A DNA stretch of 64,000 nt, taken from the NCBI GenBank assembly GCA_037447655.1, contig JBBHKE010000895.1:17297-81296 (forward strand), in the 5' to 3' direction. The position numbers and the translations under genes are program-made. The stretch's first letter is position 1; the number at the start of each line of letters is the position of its first letter. Shown here one piece after another: positions 35,645 through 46,417 of the stretch. This DNA is from Zygnema cylindricum (lineage: Eukaryota; Streptophyta; Zygnematophyceae; Zygnematales; Zygnemataceae). Below the pieces are notes generated by a model. It had not been told where the DNA came from and searched no databases. It was given only the letters and a program-made list of their open reading frames with translations.

Positions 35645-37487
35645 CTCCGCTTAATTCTTAGTCACTTTTCAATTTTAATCCACAGTTTTCTCTGCAATAA
35701 ATCAACTTAGGGCAAGGTGTTGGTTTTGTCATCATGTCTGCAATCATTTCTTTATCAGTTTTATGAACCAGTTTAATGATTTTATTTTCAACCTTCTCTT
35801 TGACAAAACTTTGTCTAATATCCATATGCTTAGCTTTTAAGTGATGTTTTGGATTAGCTTCAATAGAGAAAACAGCTTGATTATCACTAAAAGCATTCTG
35901 AGTTCCTGTCTTCATGATCCCAAGTTTTTCAAGAAGAGATTTCACCCACATTAATTCATTGGTGGCAGCACAGGAAGCCATGTATTAAGCCTCCATTGTG
36001 GACTGAGCAACTACTTTTTGTTGCTTGCTACTCCAACAGCACGCACCAGTTCGAATTTGCAACACATATCCAGTCGTACACCCCCTTAAGGGCACATCTC
36101 CATAACTGGCATCACTCGAGGTTGCGATGTCAGTGTGCTCCCCTCCCAAATGCAACCACAATCCCCTTGTCCCCACCAGATACCTCATTACTTTTTTGGC
36201 AGCCACCATTCTCTCTTTCTTGGTTCATTTAGACTCTTGCTGAGGACTCCTACGGCTGTAGCTATATCCGGCCGGGTACAATTCATAAAACATATTAAAC
36301 TGCCTACAATATGCCGATAAGGGATATTTTTTATAAATCTTCTTTCTATCTCATCTATCTCATCATTAATGATCAATATTCCTCCCTCTTCACTCCCCTC
36401 CCACACTTTCTTCAAATCCATGGGAGTAGTACATCTGTTTGCCTTCTCCATTTAATTTTTTTCTAAAATATTACCAATTGCTTCCTTCTGAGTGAGTATC
36501 AAAATCCTATTCCCTCTATCTCTCCCCATTTGAATTCCCAAAATGTAATTTGCTTCGCCGAGATCTTTCATGTTAAAGCGGCTTCTAAGATCCCGTTTTA
36601 GTTTGTTAAATTTATCTAAGGACTTGCTTAAGACCAACAAATCATCCACATAAATAGCAATAAATATCACTTTATCCTCATCCTCAAATAAATATATGGA
36701 GTGATCTGAACTAATTCTGATATACCCCAAACCTGTCAGAAATTCGTCGAGCTTTATATTCCACTGTCGCGGGGCTTGTTTAAGCCCATAGAGTGATTTT
36801 ATCAGTTTGCAAACTTTGTTTTCTTCCTCACTTTCCACGAATCCTTCCGGTTGCCTCATGTAAATTTTTTCTTCCAACTCTCCTTGCAAAAAGGTCGTTT
36901 TAATATCCATCTGGCTTATTTCCATATCCTATGCTGAAGCTATACTTTAAAGGATTCTAACAGAAGGAAATCTGACTACAGGTGCAAAGGTTTCTTCGTA
37001 GTCTATCCCCTCTTTCTAAGTATATCTTTTTGCAACTAACCTAGCTTTGTACCTCTCAATGGTATTATCTGGGTTTAATTTAAGTTTGGAAACCCACTTA
37101 CATCCGATCGGTTTTCGGTCCGGTGGACAATCTACTAACTCCTATGTATTTGCTTCTATGATAAAGGCAATTTCTTCATTTATAGTTGTGATCCACCAGC
37201 TACTTTCTGGAGTGTTTATATCCTCTAAGTATGTTTGAGGTTCATCTGGGTGAGACAACTTTGTGAGTTGGTTATTTACTTGTCTTTCTTGAAGTCGTTT
37301 ACTACTTCTTCTTCCCCCTTCAAAATCGGACTCCGGTATGGAAGGCATCCTTAGGTTTCATTTAGGGAGATTTTCAGCTCCCTTATCTTCCAATTCCGGT
37401 GTCTCATCAAGTTCCTCATCGGTTTCCACTTCGTATTGTGGCGTTGCCTCAGATGTTGTCATTTCCTCCTTCTCCATTGATAGATCT
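35645..37487 (-). pseudogene. Element I pol (RNase H, reverse transcriptase)
   Basis: Minus-strand: RNase H (35658-36209; SDASYGD, STMEA, FSDNQAVFSIEANPKHH with the FCDNQ Cys changed to Ser, and the end CRENCGLKLKSD), the RT/RNase H connection (36188-36451), reverse transcriptase (36452-37110; QMDIKTTFLQ, IYVDDLLVLSKS near 36655) and the acidic linker (37142-37482). Two stops separate the blocks. It is close to O in sequence but clearly older. Confidence 0.85.
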
Positions 37488-38291
37488 GCAGATTTCGCCC
37501 ACAGAATTCGCAGATCCAAAAGAAGCTAATCTAGATAGTGCCGACTCCAAGTTGATATAAACCCAAATAAATGATCCCTTGACAAAAAGATCCTCAATAC
37601 ACCTTCACCCCGGTGAAGAGAAGACCTTCTCTGTGCTCAGTTCCACCACAGAATGCAAAGCTTGAATATGTGTTTTGGACAATATTCCCCACTTTGACTT
37701 TCCCACTGAATAAGTGCCACCTTGGAACGCAAAGACTCTGACCGACTTCACCCCTGTGTAGCTTGGACTCCCTTGAGTCCGCAGCAAAAAAAATCACTGA
37801 ATTTGCTCACCCGAGCAGTAAGTTATGGTTGGTCAAAGTTGACCTTTATAGTTACAAACTCTCTTAGAGAGAGGTACCTAAATTTCACTAAGTCTTGGTC
37901 TGCCTACTCACGTCTACCTACTACTAAACCCTAGTCCAATAGGAACACTATATAGTACAAGAAGGTACAATGGGCGTTGTACTTATTGTACGACCATTGT
38001 ACGACAAGGTCTACAAGGTGACACCTATCAAATTGGAAGCCGTGGTTCCTCCTCCCATCTTCTCCGGTATCAAATAATGTGGCGCCACGTGGCATCGCGT
38101 GACGCTATCTCCGTATGACGCCAAAATCTCACTTCGCGTGGCGGCTATAATGTCGGTCGTCCGATCAAAACATATTTTACACGATTCAGATTCGCGTACA
38201 TGCAGGAATTGCTCCTTTTGGTTAGTCTGCTGTTAATTAGCTGTTACGTTAATGTTTATGTATTTATAAAACCCGTCGCGTGTATTGTTTC

Positions 38292-38366
38292 GATAACGCC
38301 TTATTGGTTAAGGCTTACCTCTACAAATATAATCACAGTCCATGGTTCAAATCTGATCTAGAGCAG
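38292..38366 (+). other. first tRNA-like module in LTR J
   Basis: ACGCCTTATTGGTTAAGGC (D-arm/A-box-like, close to that of LTR I) and GGTTCAAATCT (B-box, 38344-38354). It stands in the part of J that matches LTR I. Confidence 0.6.
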
Positions 38367-38443
38367 TTTTTGGTTATTTGGTAGTTTGTTAGAACTCTCT
38401 ACTTTTACACTTATAAATACCTATTGTACCCCACATATGCCAT

Positions 38444-38518
38444 CGTTGACTCTAAGCTATAGGCTAAAGCTAACGTCTATTATAGGATGTAGGTACCAGG
38501 ATCAAATTTTGGAACCGT
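38444..38518 (+). other. second tRNA-like module in LTR J
   Basis: AAGCTATAGGCTAAAGCTAAC and, 40 bases later, CAGGATCAAATTTTGG: the decayed TGGATAA-type module found in LTRs A, D and E. Two modules in one LTR indicate recombination between LTR types. Confidence 0.5.
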
Positions 38519-38711
38519 CACAACCATTTTGGTACAAACTACGAATTAGCCTATCCTCTTTAGACAGCCATGGCTCTAGCTCTCTCTTTGGTCTTCAGTG
38601 ACTGCAACAAGTATGGGGACCGGAGAGAGTTGAGCGAGAAGCAGGTTGCCTTTGCTGACTTACTCTATTTATTTTTCCAATACATACCTAGAAAATTCTT
38701 AAATTTTAACA

Positions 38712-39519
38712 GATCTGTTCCGGATTTTGCATCTGGTACTCCTCTTCGAGGATGTCAAACATGACGGAGAGAGGGTCACGTAAGGGAATGGTTCCCTTGG
38801 CTCTAGCTGGGACCGCCGCTCGGGCAGCCACTGCATACTGACGAGGGACCTCTGAGATAGCTGGATAAAACTCGTCCCCATTAGCATCGAATAGTGCCGG
38901 TCTCGCAGCCTGATATGGATATCTACTTGGCCGAGGACTTCTGTTAGCCCCGCGAAGGGAGCAACGTACTCTGTCATCGCAAAAACATCCTCGTACTTGC
39001 GAGTGTAGAGAGTGAGGGCCGTACAACGGAGGTATCGACCGAGATGGGAAAAGGCGACACGGAGGTCAAACTTATCTAGATATCTAAATGCTAAATTCCT
39101 CATATCCGTGTCGTATAACATCCGAAAATGCGATAAGGACATAGTGTCCTTTAAAATTGAAAAGCACAATTGCATCCTACCCATGGATCCATCTGGAGAG
39201 GAAGCCATGTCGTAAAGAGGAGGATGAGTTAGTTGTGCGAAAGATGGGCTGGCAAGGAACCTACGAGTTTGAGGAGTGGGAAAGGTTCCCTCCACAAAGT
39301 CTTCTTCGGTCCCCTCTAGGTATGACCTAGATGAAACCAAGGACAATGATGACATAGATGTGAGACCAGACCGCACTGACGGCGATCTGCAATCGCAATT
39401 GTATCGGATGTGGTCAAGGATTCGGGAAAATACGAAGGATCTAACAGCGGAGGACGATACAGTGTACCACCTCGGGTGGACCCGGATAAGTAAGAAAGGT
39501 TATCCCAATCTGTGGGCAT
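38712..39519 (-). pseudogene. unrecognised frameshifted ORF K
   Basis: Minus-strand coding-like sequence starting MPTDWDNLSYL at 39519. It shifts frame near 39370 and again near 38920, and is cut by LTR J at 38711 (…YQMQNPEQI). The central 225-codon frame contains DMRNLAFRYLDKFDLRV and ALTLYTRKYEDVFAM; after the second shift come RYPYQAARPALFDANG and RDPLSVMFDILEEEY. Its GC content is higher than that of the surroundings. I do not recognise the family. A structural (Gag- or coat-like) protein of another mobile or viral element is possible, but no diagnostic motif is visible. Confidence 0.5.
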
Positions 39520-41270
39520 AAACCAAGGGAAAACCTTGACTACAATTTTGAAATGTTTCGCACGACCTAATCGACATGCAACACGTGTCCGACCAATCCA
39601 CTCGTCTAGTCAACACACTCAGTCACTATCAAGACCCGATGGTCATATCTAGTAAGAAGTCGGTTTACCAAAACCTCTACCCTGCAAACAGTTGGCAAGG
39701 CCAAAGGGCCAGATCTATAAAAACAAGAAAATTGCTATCCAGGCACCCTTGGGTGCAGATCTACAACAACACATCCGGGAAAAGGTCTACACAGTGCCAC
39801 CCACGGCAAGATCTAGTAAAAAATCCCACTCCAAATAGTCACTCGAAAATCTAAGGCCACTTAGGGCCATATAGCATGCAGGGAAAGCAGGAAAATGCAA
39901 ATGCTCAATAACAAAGGTTCACAACGAAACCCCTCCACACCGATCCCCTACACGAGTGTCCACACTAAATCGGAACTCTCTTGCACCCGCAAGGCATCGG
40001 CTACTTACAAACACCTTTAGTGCTCTGGTGAGCACTAAGGGTGAACCGAACTTGTTCGAAGCAAGTCGGGTTTTGCAAAGCTTCCTGGGATAAAATTCGC
40101 TCCACAAAATTCTGTACGAGCAACGTCTCCAAAATAATCCTCCGCAAGACTTGTCCGTACCGTGAAGATGTACGTTGTGGAATGTTAAGGTACCAATGGA
40201 AGGAATGGAAGAAAGCATTCGGTTGAAGAAATATAAATAATAAGACACACAAATGCGATAGATAGGAAAAGTGTGTTAGAATAAAGTAGGAGGCAGCTCA
40301 AACTCCAGATATACAGCCAAACTTGTGACCACAATAATCCAAAGCCAACAGCCAACCCTAATTCAACTTGGAAAACCCTAATTCAAAAGCCAAACCTTAA
40401 TTCTAGACGGCCAAGACTCCAAATTTGCAGCCAAAGAATAAAAGGATATCGACCTAAGAACTAGAATCAAAAGGAATAAACCCTAAATATGTTGCAACCC
40501 TAATTTTGCAGCCAAATCCCTAATTATGCCGCCGAACCCTAATTCTGCAGATTAACCCTAATTTTGCAGATTAACCCTAAATTTGTTACAAAATTTAGGT
40601 TTAACACGAAAGCCAAGAAATAAAGTGGCAACAAAATAAGAGACAAAGATTGAAAGAAAGAAATTGCGGAAAACAAAAACAAAATGTTTTTTTTTTATAT
40701 AAAATAAAATTTATATTCTTAATAGATTTTTTATTTTTATTAGCTTTTGGACAAGAATACTCAGCGGCAAGGTATCCACTAGGCTCTTGGGTCTTCAACG
40801 TATTCTTTACAAGAGTTATCGCATACGAAAGCAACGAAGCAAAATAAATAATTCCAACCAAAAACAAGAAAAACTCCAAATTCGGCCAATATTCACCCTT
40901 CCATTCCCAACCGAAAATACCAACAACACAAAAACAAACACCCAAACCGTTCAGCTATCCGTGGGAAAGGCAGCCGGATCCGGATGCTTCTTCACACGAA
41001 CTCCAATCCACCACTTCCCAAAAATGACACAAGTTGGAGGGAAACCTTCCAGACTTCGCTTTGTGCCGCGTGGATTAAAAGCGTGGGCAGAATGTACGTA
41101 AACTATCTAGCCTCTAAAGCTAGCTAGCAAAAAAAAGGAAGAAACTTGAGCAATCGGTGAGAGAGGCAGTAAGAGAAAAGCTCCGCCGCCAAGAGAAAAT
41201 TCTTCTCCAAAAGCTAGAATTCTAAGCCGAAATTGGATTATTAGCTACGCTGCGCCTACGAAACCCAACC
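39520..41270. other. region without recognised gene; AACCCTAA-like tract
   Basis: No gene recognised. On the minus strand this could be the leader or LTR of whatever element ORF K belongs to. Between about 40351 and 40590 the sequence repeats variants of AACCCTAATTTTGCAG with spacers of roughly 18 bases. This resembles degenerate plant telomere-type (CCCTAAA) repeats and the telo-box-rich leaders of plant genes. A short dyad (GTGCTCTGGTGAGCAC) lies at about 40020. Confidence 0.45.
40351..40590 (+). repeat. degenerate AACCCTAAT tandem-like tract
   Basis: At least eight occurrences of (A)ACCCTAA or close variants in about 240 bp, several followed by TTTTGCAG or TTCTGCAG. The spacing is irregular, so it is neither a functional telomere nor a clean microsatellite. 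Confidence 0.6.
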
Positions 41271-41927
41271 TGTTGTTGGTTCGTTATGAAAGAACTAACA
41301 AGACGTTTCCCGATATACACCCAACATCGTTTGTCGTATCGAATAGGATGCCGAGGGTAAAACTCTCCCCATCTACTTGGGAACCCACGCGTTCCGACGA
41401 GATAAAAGTACATTTGACCACCATATGGAAATTGCCTTGTCGCAATACTTGGCGTCTATACTCCAAAATCGCGTAAATACGCACGAAACGAAACATACCG
41501 CACGAAATACTCCAGGAAATTACGAGGCGTCGCCCAAACGATATTTGCGATTGTACCATCGAGATTGTTTACCTACGAAATGAAACAAAACAAACAGTAC
41601 GCACAAAATTAGTATGTATTCATTTAGATGCGTAAGAGAATCGCGTACACGTCACAAAAAGTGACCCAACATGACTCCGCACGTGCGAACGAAACTTATA
41701 TATACGTGCCGAAATATCGCGCGTGCGTGCATGATATCGTGCGCGCGCGTCGGATAACTCCCGCGCGTGCACGATATCGTGCATGCGTGCGAAATATCGT
41801 GCATATGTGCTACTGATACCATGCGGTATGACAGACCGTACAAATACTCTTTGAGTAACTTCTACATTGTCACACTATTTAAGGTAAATATTACACCATC
41901 TTCAATCCAAAATTATTCTAAGTTACA
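41271..41927 (-). repeat. candidate 3' LTR of element L
   Basis: On the minus strand, a polypurine tract (ATAAGGGGAGATT) is followed by TGTAACTTAG, a plausible LTR start (plus-strand edge AGTTACA at 41927). The other end is uncertain; TGTTGTTGG at 41271 would give a TG...CA LTR of 657 bp. It contains a TATA-like TATATATAAG (sense) and a GATATCGTGC-rich repeat. It has no similarity to the other LTRs. Confidence 0.4.
41690..41812. repeat. imperfect GATATCGTGC/GCGCGTGC repeat
   Basis: Four to five imperfect copies of a roughly 25-base unit containing CGATATCGTGC or GAAATATCGTGC and alternating purine-pyrimidine runs such as GTGCGCGCGCG. The overlapping open frame is a by-product of the repeat. 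Confidence 0.65.
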
Positions 41928-44305
41928 AATCTCCCCTTATAGCTCTATCTACTAAGGATAAAGCTTTTATAAAACTAGACTCCCCTAAAGCGTTAGACTC
42001 AGTTACTCACTTAGTCTAACACCTTGTTTGCAAAAATGTAATTTAGGTGCAAGGAGAGCTTTAGTTAGCATGTGTGCAACCATATTTTCATCTGGCAAAT
42101 AGCATAATTTAATGACCTTTTCAAGCACCTTTTCACGGACAAAATGTAGTCTGACATCTACGTGCCTACTCTTAAAGTGGTGGCTGGGGTTAGAGGTAAT
42201 GACAATAATATGCTTGATTGTCACACCAGATGACTTGAGGAATAGAGTGCATGTGTCCCAACTCTTGCAAAAGTGCCTTTACCCAAAGGAGTTATTTGAG
42301 GGCAGAGTTTGCTGCTATATATTCAGACTCCATGGTTGATTGAGCGGTAACTTTTTGAAGTTTGCTGCTCTATGAGCAGGTTCCATTTCCAATTTGTAGA
42401 ACGAATCCAATGGTTGATTTCCTGCTGGGCATGTCGCCATAACTTGCATAGCTCCAAGTCTTCAGTTTGACTTCTCCACCTCCAAGGACAAGTTTAAGAT
42501 TCCGAATCCCTGCAAGATACCTTAGAACTCCCCTTGCAGCTTCCCAGTCTGCCTTTTTCGGATTCTGAAGACTTCTACTTAATGCACCAATAGCTGCTGC
42601 TATATCAGGTCTCGTACAGTTCATAAAATATATGAGGCTACGTACTACCTACGTGTATGGTTTTGAGGCCATGAAATCCTCCTCCCATGAATCCAAACTC
42701 TCATCAACTAGAATGCCTGATTCAAAAATCAACTCCTTCTAATTTCTATCTGTATTCTATTGGAATGACACATCCTTTAGCTTCTTTCATATCAAATTTT
42801 TAAAGCATGGAACTTATAGCCTCTTTTTGAGTTGACATGATCTATGTTTTACTTCTATTTCTCTCTACTTGTATCCCTAAGATGTATTTGGCTTCACCGA
42901 GATCTTTCATCTCAAACCTAGATTTCAAAGCTGTTTTAATCTTATTTATTTTTTCCATGGATTTGCTGATAAGCACAAGATCATCTACATAGACACCAAT
43001 GTACAGTATTACATCCTCACCTTGTAGAACACACACAAAATGGTCAAAACTAGTTCTTTTAAAGCCTTGTTTAGTGAGGAACTCATCTAACTTCAGGTTC
43101 CACTGTCTAGGGGCTTGTTTTTGCCCATACAAAGATTTCATCAGTTTACACACTAACATTTTTTTTCCTTTCTCTACATACATTTCTTGTTGCTGCATAT
43201 AAATAGTTTCTTCTAGCTCTCTATTAAGGAAAGTTGTCTTAACGTCTATTTGATGCACCTCCATGTTTTCAATAGCAGCTAAACTGAGCAAAATTCTAAC
43301 AGTTGGTAACCTTACCACTAGAGAGAAGGTCTCCTCAAAGTCAATTCCTTCTTTCTGATTGTAGCCTTTGGCTACAAGTCTAGCTTTCTACCTTTCAATG
43401 GTGCCATCTAGGTTAATTTTTACTTCAAAAACCCATTTGTTGCCGATGGCTTTCCAATCCGGAGGAAGATCAACCAACTCCCACATTTGAGCCTCAATTA
43501 TGGACTTCATTTCGTCATTTGCTATCTCAATCCAGTGAGTTATTTCGGCTGATGAGAAGGCCTCCCGAATGGTCTAAGGTTCTCGCGGGTTAGTAGAGTA
43601 AGCAAAGTGAGAACTTGACTGAAGGTGGCTGCTAGATCTCCTTCCCAACGGAAAGTTTGAGGGGGAGACCTATGGATGTCTGACGTTTCTTATTTGTCTT
43701 GTGACTTGTTCCTGTGCGCTTGGAGCGGCTCAGCCTGCTCCATCTGAGGCTAAAGAGGGACCTGAGTATCCAAATACAACGGATGTGCAAGAGGAAGGTG
43801 CGCTGCTGGAGAATAAACTGTTCTCTTAATATCAAAACTAACATATTATTGTGATTTTTCCTCAGCCTGTTTTTTGTGTCATGGTAAACAGGCCTGCTGA
43901 AACTTCCTTAACTTTTATAGTGATGTTTCTAAAGACAATTTATTTTTTTCTATCAAAGACATATACTTTGTAGCCTTTGGAACTATCATCATACCCCATA
44001 AAAATACCCGCGAAACCTTTCGGTTCCATTTTCCAAGTATTTGGTGATGTGTTCAAAATAAAGCATTTACTTTAAAAACTCAAATGACTTAACATCACCT
44101 TCCTACCTATCGAAAGTTCAAAGGGTGTAGTACTGAGTGACCTAGAACCAATTCTATTTTTGATATAAACTGCACAGTTTAGGGCCTCACCCCAGAATTT
44201 CAAATCTATATTCTTATCTGCTAATATAGATCTAGCACATTCTCTAATAGTTATGTTTATTCTTTCCAAAACAACATTCAATTGAGAAGTGTAAGGAACA
44301 GTGAG

Positions 44306-44890
44306 TTAGCAACTTATACCCTCATCCAACAGAAATTTTTTGAACTCTTTTGACATATACTCTCCTCCATTGGACTCTTTTGACATATACTCTCCTCCAT
44401 TGTCCGATCTGAGTTCCAAAATCGGAACACCATGCAATTTTTCCGCCAAAGCTTTGTATAGTTTGAAGTGTCCGAACACTTCACGATTTTCTTTCATGAA
44501 GTTAACTTTAGTTAATATGGAGAAGTCATCTGTAAATGTTACCATAAAACAAACACCCCCAGCAGAGAGCACTTGAGCAGGTCCTAAAACATCCGAGTGA
44601 ATTAGTTGCAAGACTTTTGTCGATCTATGATCTGTTTCTTGTGGAAAAGGCAATTTATGTATCTTTTCTAAGGAGCAACCATCATAAGTTTTATTTGGCT
44701 GATATGTGAGAGAATCACCCTCTACTTTCCCAGCTTTCACCATTTTTGTCAAATTGTCATAGTGAACATGTCCTAGCCTCTTATGCCATAATTCATTTGA
44801 AGATATTACACCTGTGTAGAGAACATCATTTTCCTTAGAATCAACCTCGTCCATGAAATACATTTTGCTCTCATCTCTAGTTCCTGTCAC
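44306..44890 (-). pseudogene. Element L integrase with internal 30-bp duplication
   Basis: 194-codon open segment covering the GAG-pre-integrase zinc finger and the integrase core up to just before the final catalytic Glu. The expected Cys pair of the finger is reduced (DGCSLEK). A 30-bp in-frame tandem duplication (44344-44373 and 44374-44403) repeats ten codons around NGGEYMSKE, which would disturb the active site. Confidence 0.82.
44344..44403. repeat. 30-bp tandem duplication in L integrase
   Basis: Two head-to-tail copies of a unit starting ACTCTTTTGACATATAC, identical except for the last base. It preserves the reading frame. Confidence 0.92.
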
Positions 44891-45456
44891 AGTTATCTTT
44901 CATAGCTTGCTTACAACCTGCCTACCCCCGTTAAGGGGGACTTAAAACCTTTACTTTCAACCAAAGAAGTGGAAAACATATTTTTTTTGAAATCCGGAAT
45001 ATAAAGACATTATAAAGTGTTCTCGTTGCATACTTTCCTCCTACATCAACCAGCTGTGAAACATCTCACTGAGCACAAGTCTGTTTTCTCATGCCACAAG
45101 CATAGTAGATATTCATTGTAGGTGTTGTCTTCAGGTTGGTAAAAAGTCCCTTGTTCTAACACATGTGGGCCGATGCCCATGTGTCCCTGATCCATCCGAC
45201 GTCATTTGGACCTTTCATTGCTGCCGCCATGGAAAATATCTCTAAGTCATCCTGCTCATTGAAGGTCAAAGACTCATCTTCGTGAGTGACAGATGAAGTA
45301 AACAATGATTTTTTTTGTAACCGATGACTAGAAAAGCCCTGGTTATACTGACTTTGCTGCCAACCTGGCCGATATAAACCTGTCTCATTTTCCTTTCTGA
45401 GTTTAGGACAGTACCTATATCCACGACCTTTCTCTGAACAATAAAAACAAGCAGTT

Positions 45457-46417
45457 TGAAATTCTGTGTCCTCCATTAGACCACAAAATACGGAAGCCTC
45501 TAGATATTTTTCACTAACCCAATTCAAGCCACTACCACTGCTGCCAAGAAGGCAAACTGACAATTTGATTGCATCTTTATGTTGCTTAGACTCCCTTGAG
45601 TCCGTAAGAAGAAGAATCACTGGAACGGCCAACCAGCCGATAAGTTATGAGCTGGTAAAAATGCCATGTTTATGCTAAGCTCTCTTAAAGAGAGAAGACC
45701 ACATCCCTGATTTTTCTAAGTCCTAGCTCTCTCTCACAACCCCTATCAACTAGCTGTACGAACCAATCAGAATACTGTACTGTACAAGAAAGTACTACTG
45801 CCGATGTACTTTTTATACGACCTTTGTACGACAAGGCCATTAAGTGGACGCGTGTCCACTTTCCATTTGTCCGTACGTTCGTCGGAATTCCTGCGACGGA
45901 ATGTTACCTCTCCACGTCACTAAATGCTAGAGTGACCAATCTGGGATCCCAACAATGACGTGTGCCGTCGGATGGAATTGTGTATTTTGATCTCAACCGT
46001 CGAAACAAATGTCTGATTCATTTTTCGTGCGGAATCATATCCGTACTCTATTTTATCCGCTCCATGTATTTTATGTCCGTAATTCTATTAATCAGAATAA
46101 CTACCGTATCACTAGATAAACAATTAATAAACCCTATGTTCTCTAGCAAACTTCTACGACAGACTGGTTAGAACTACCAGTTATGCTATGCTCTGCCGAT
46201 CGGAGGTTCGAGACCTGCCGGACTCATCCTTTTGTAGAGAGTGACTTAGGTCACTCTTTGAAAGCCATGGCTCCACTACTCTCTCTCTTCTTCAGTGACT
46301 ACAAAAAGTATGGGGCAAGAGAGAAGAGATGGAGGCAGGCTGCGTGCATTTCCATTATCTATTTCCGCTATTTATTTTAGACCTAGAAAATACAAAAACA
46401 AACTACTTTTTTCAAAC
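45457..46417 (-). repeat. 3' LTR of element M
   Basis: About 961-bp minus-strand LTR like those of G and S1 (TGAAATTCTGTGTCCTCC at the left, TTTTTTCAAAC at the right, both ends slightly mutated). A TGGTTAGA-type tRNA-like module with B box GGTTCGAGACC lies on the plus strand at 46152-46222. Confidence 0.86.
46152..46222 (+). other. tRNA-like module in LTR M
   Basis: GACTGGTTAGAACTACC (A-box-like) and GGAGGTTCGAGACCTGCC (B box). It is antisense to the LTR and matches the modules of S1, G and P. Confidence 0.62.

Larger units (their letters stand above)
34744..37487 (-). mobile_element. Element I, copia retrotransposon (3' part)
   Basis: Minus-strand element inserted in G: 3' LTR 34744-35644, RNase H, reverse transcriptase and linker up to about 37487. 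Integrase, protease, gag and the 5' LTR are missing. The break coincides with the start of mosaic LTR J, so this is a rearrangement or deletion point. Confidence 0.82.
37488..38711 (-). repeat. mosaic LTR J
   Basis: About 1.2 kb of minus-strand LTR sequence, longer than any other here. The left part matches the third U5 subtype (GAATTCGCAGATCC, but its last ~20 bases are lost). The middle is nearly identical to LTR I, and the right end resembles LTR E (CCTAGAAAATTC...TTTTAACA). It contains two tRNA-like modules of different type. GATCT occurs on both sides (37483-37487 and 38712-38716), but because the left end is truncated I do not accept this as a proven duplication. Confidence 0.75.
41928..45456 (-). 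pseudogene. Element L, copia gag-pol of a different lineage
   Basis: Minus-strand gag-pol remnant. Zinc knuckle with its His lost (CFYC...YRYC, near 45430); protease motif changed to DTWASAHMC (45156-45190); pre-integrase WHKRLGHVHY and integrase (44306-44890, HSDVLGP and RSDNGGEY); a second integrase part (44072-44281); reverse transcriptase (42842-43318; QIDVKTTFL, VYVDDLVLIS); RNase H (42003-42624; SYASYGD and SRHVDVRLHFVREKV). Residues differ widely from A-O, so it is another copia lineage. It is cut inside the zinc knuckle by element M. Confidence 0.85.

Noticed and set aside
37483-38716. LTR J as a solo LTR with GATCT duplication.
   Set aside because: Its left end lacks the last ~20 bp of the LTR, and the two flanks belong to unrelated sequences (pol of I and ORF K), so the match may be chance.
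38712-39519. Calling ORF K a pararetrovirus or RNA-virus coat protein.
   Set aside because: No diagnostic motif is visible. I leave it unassigned.
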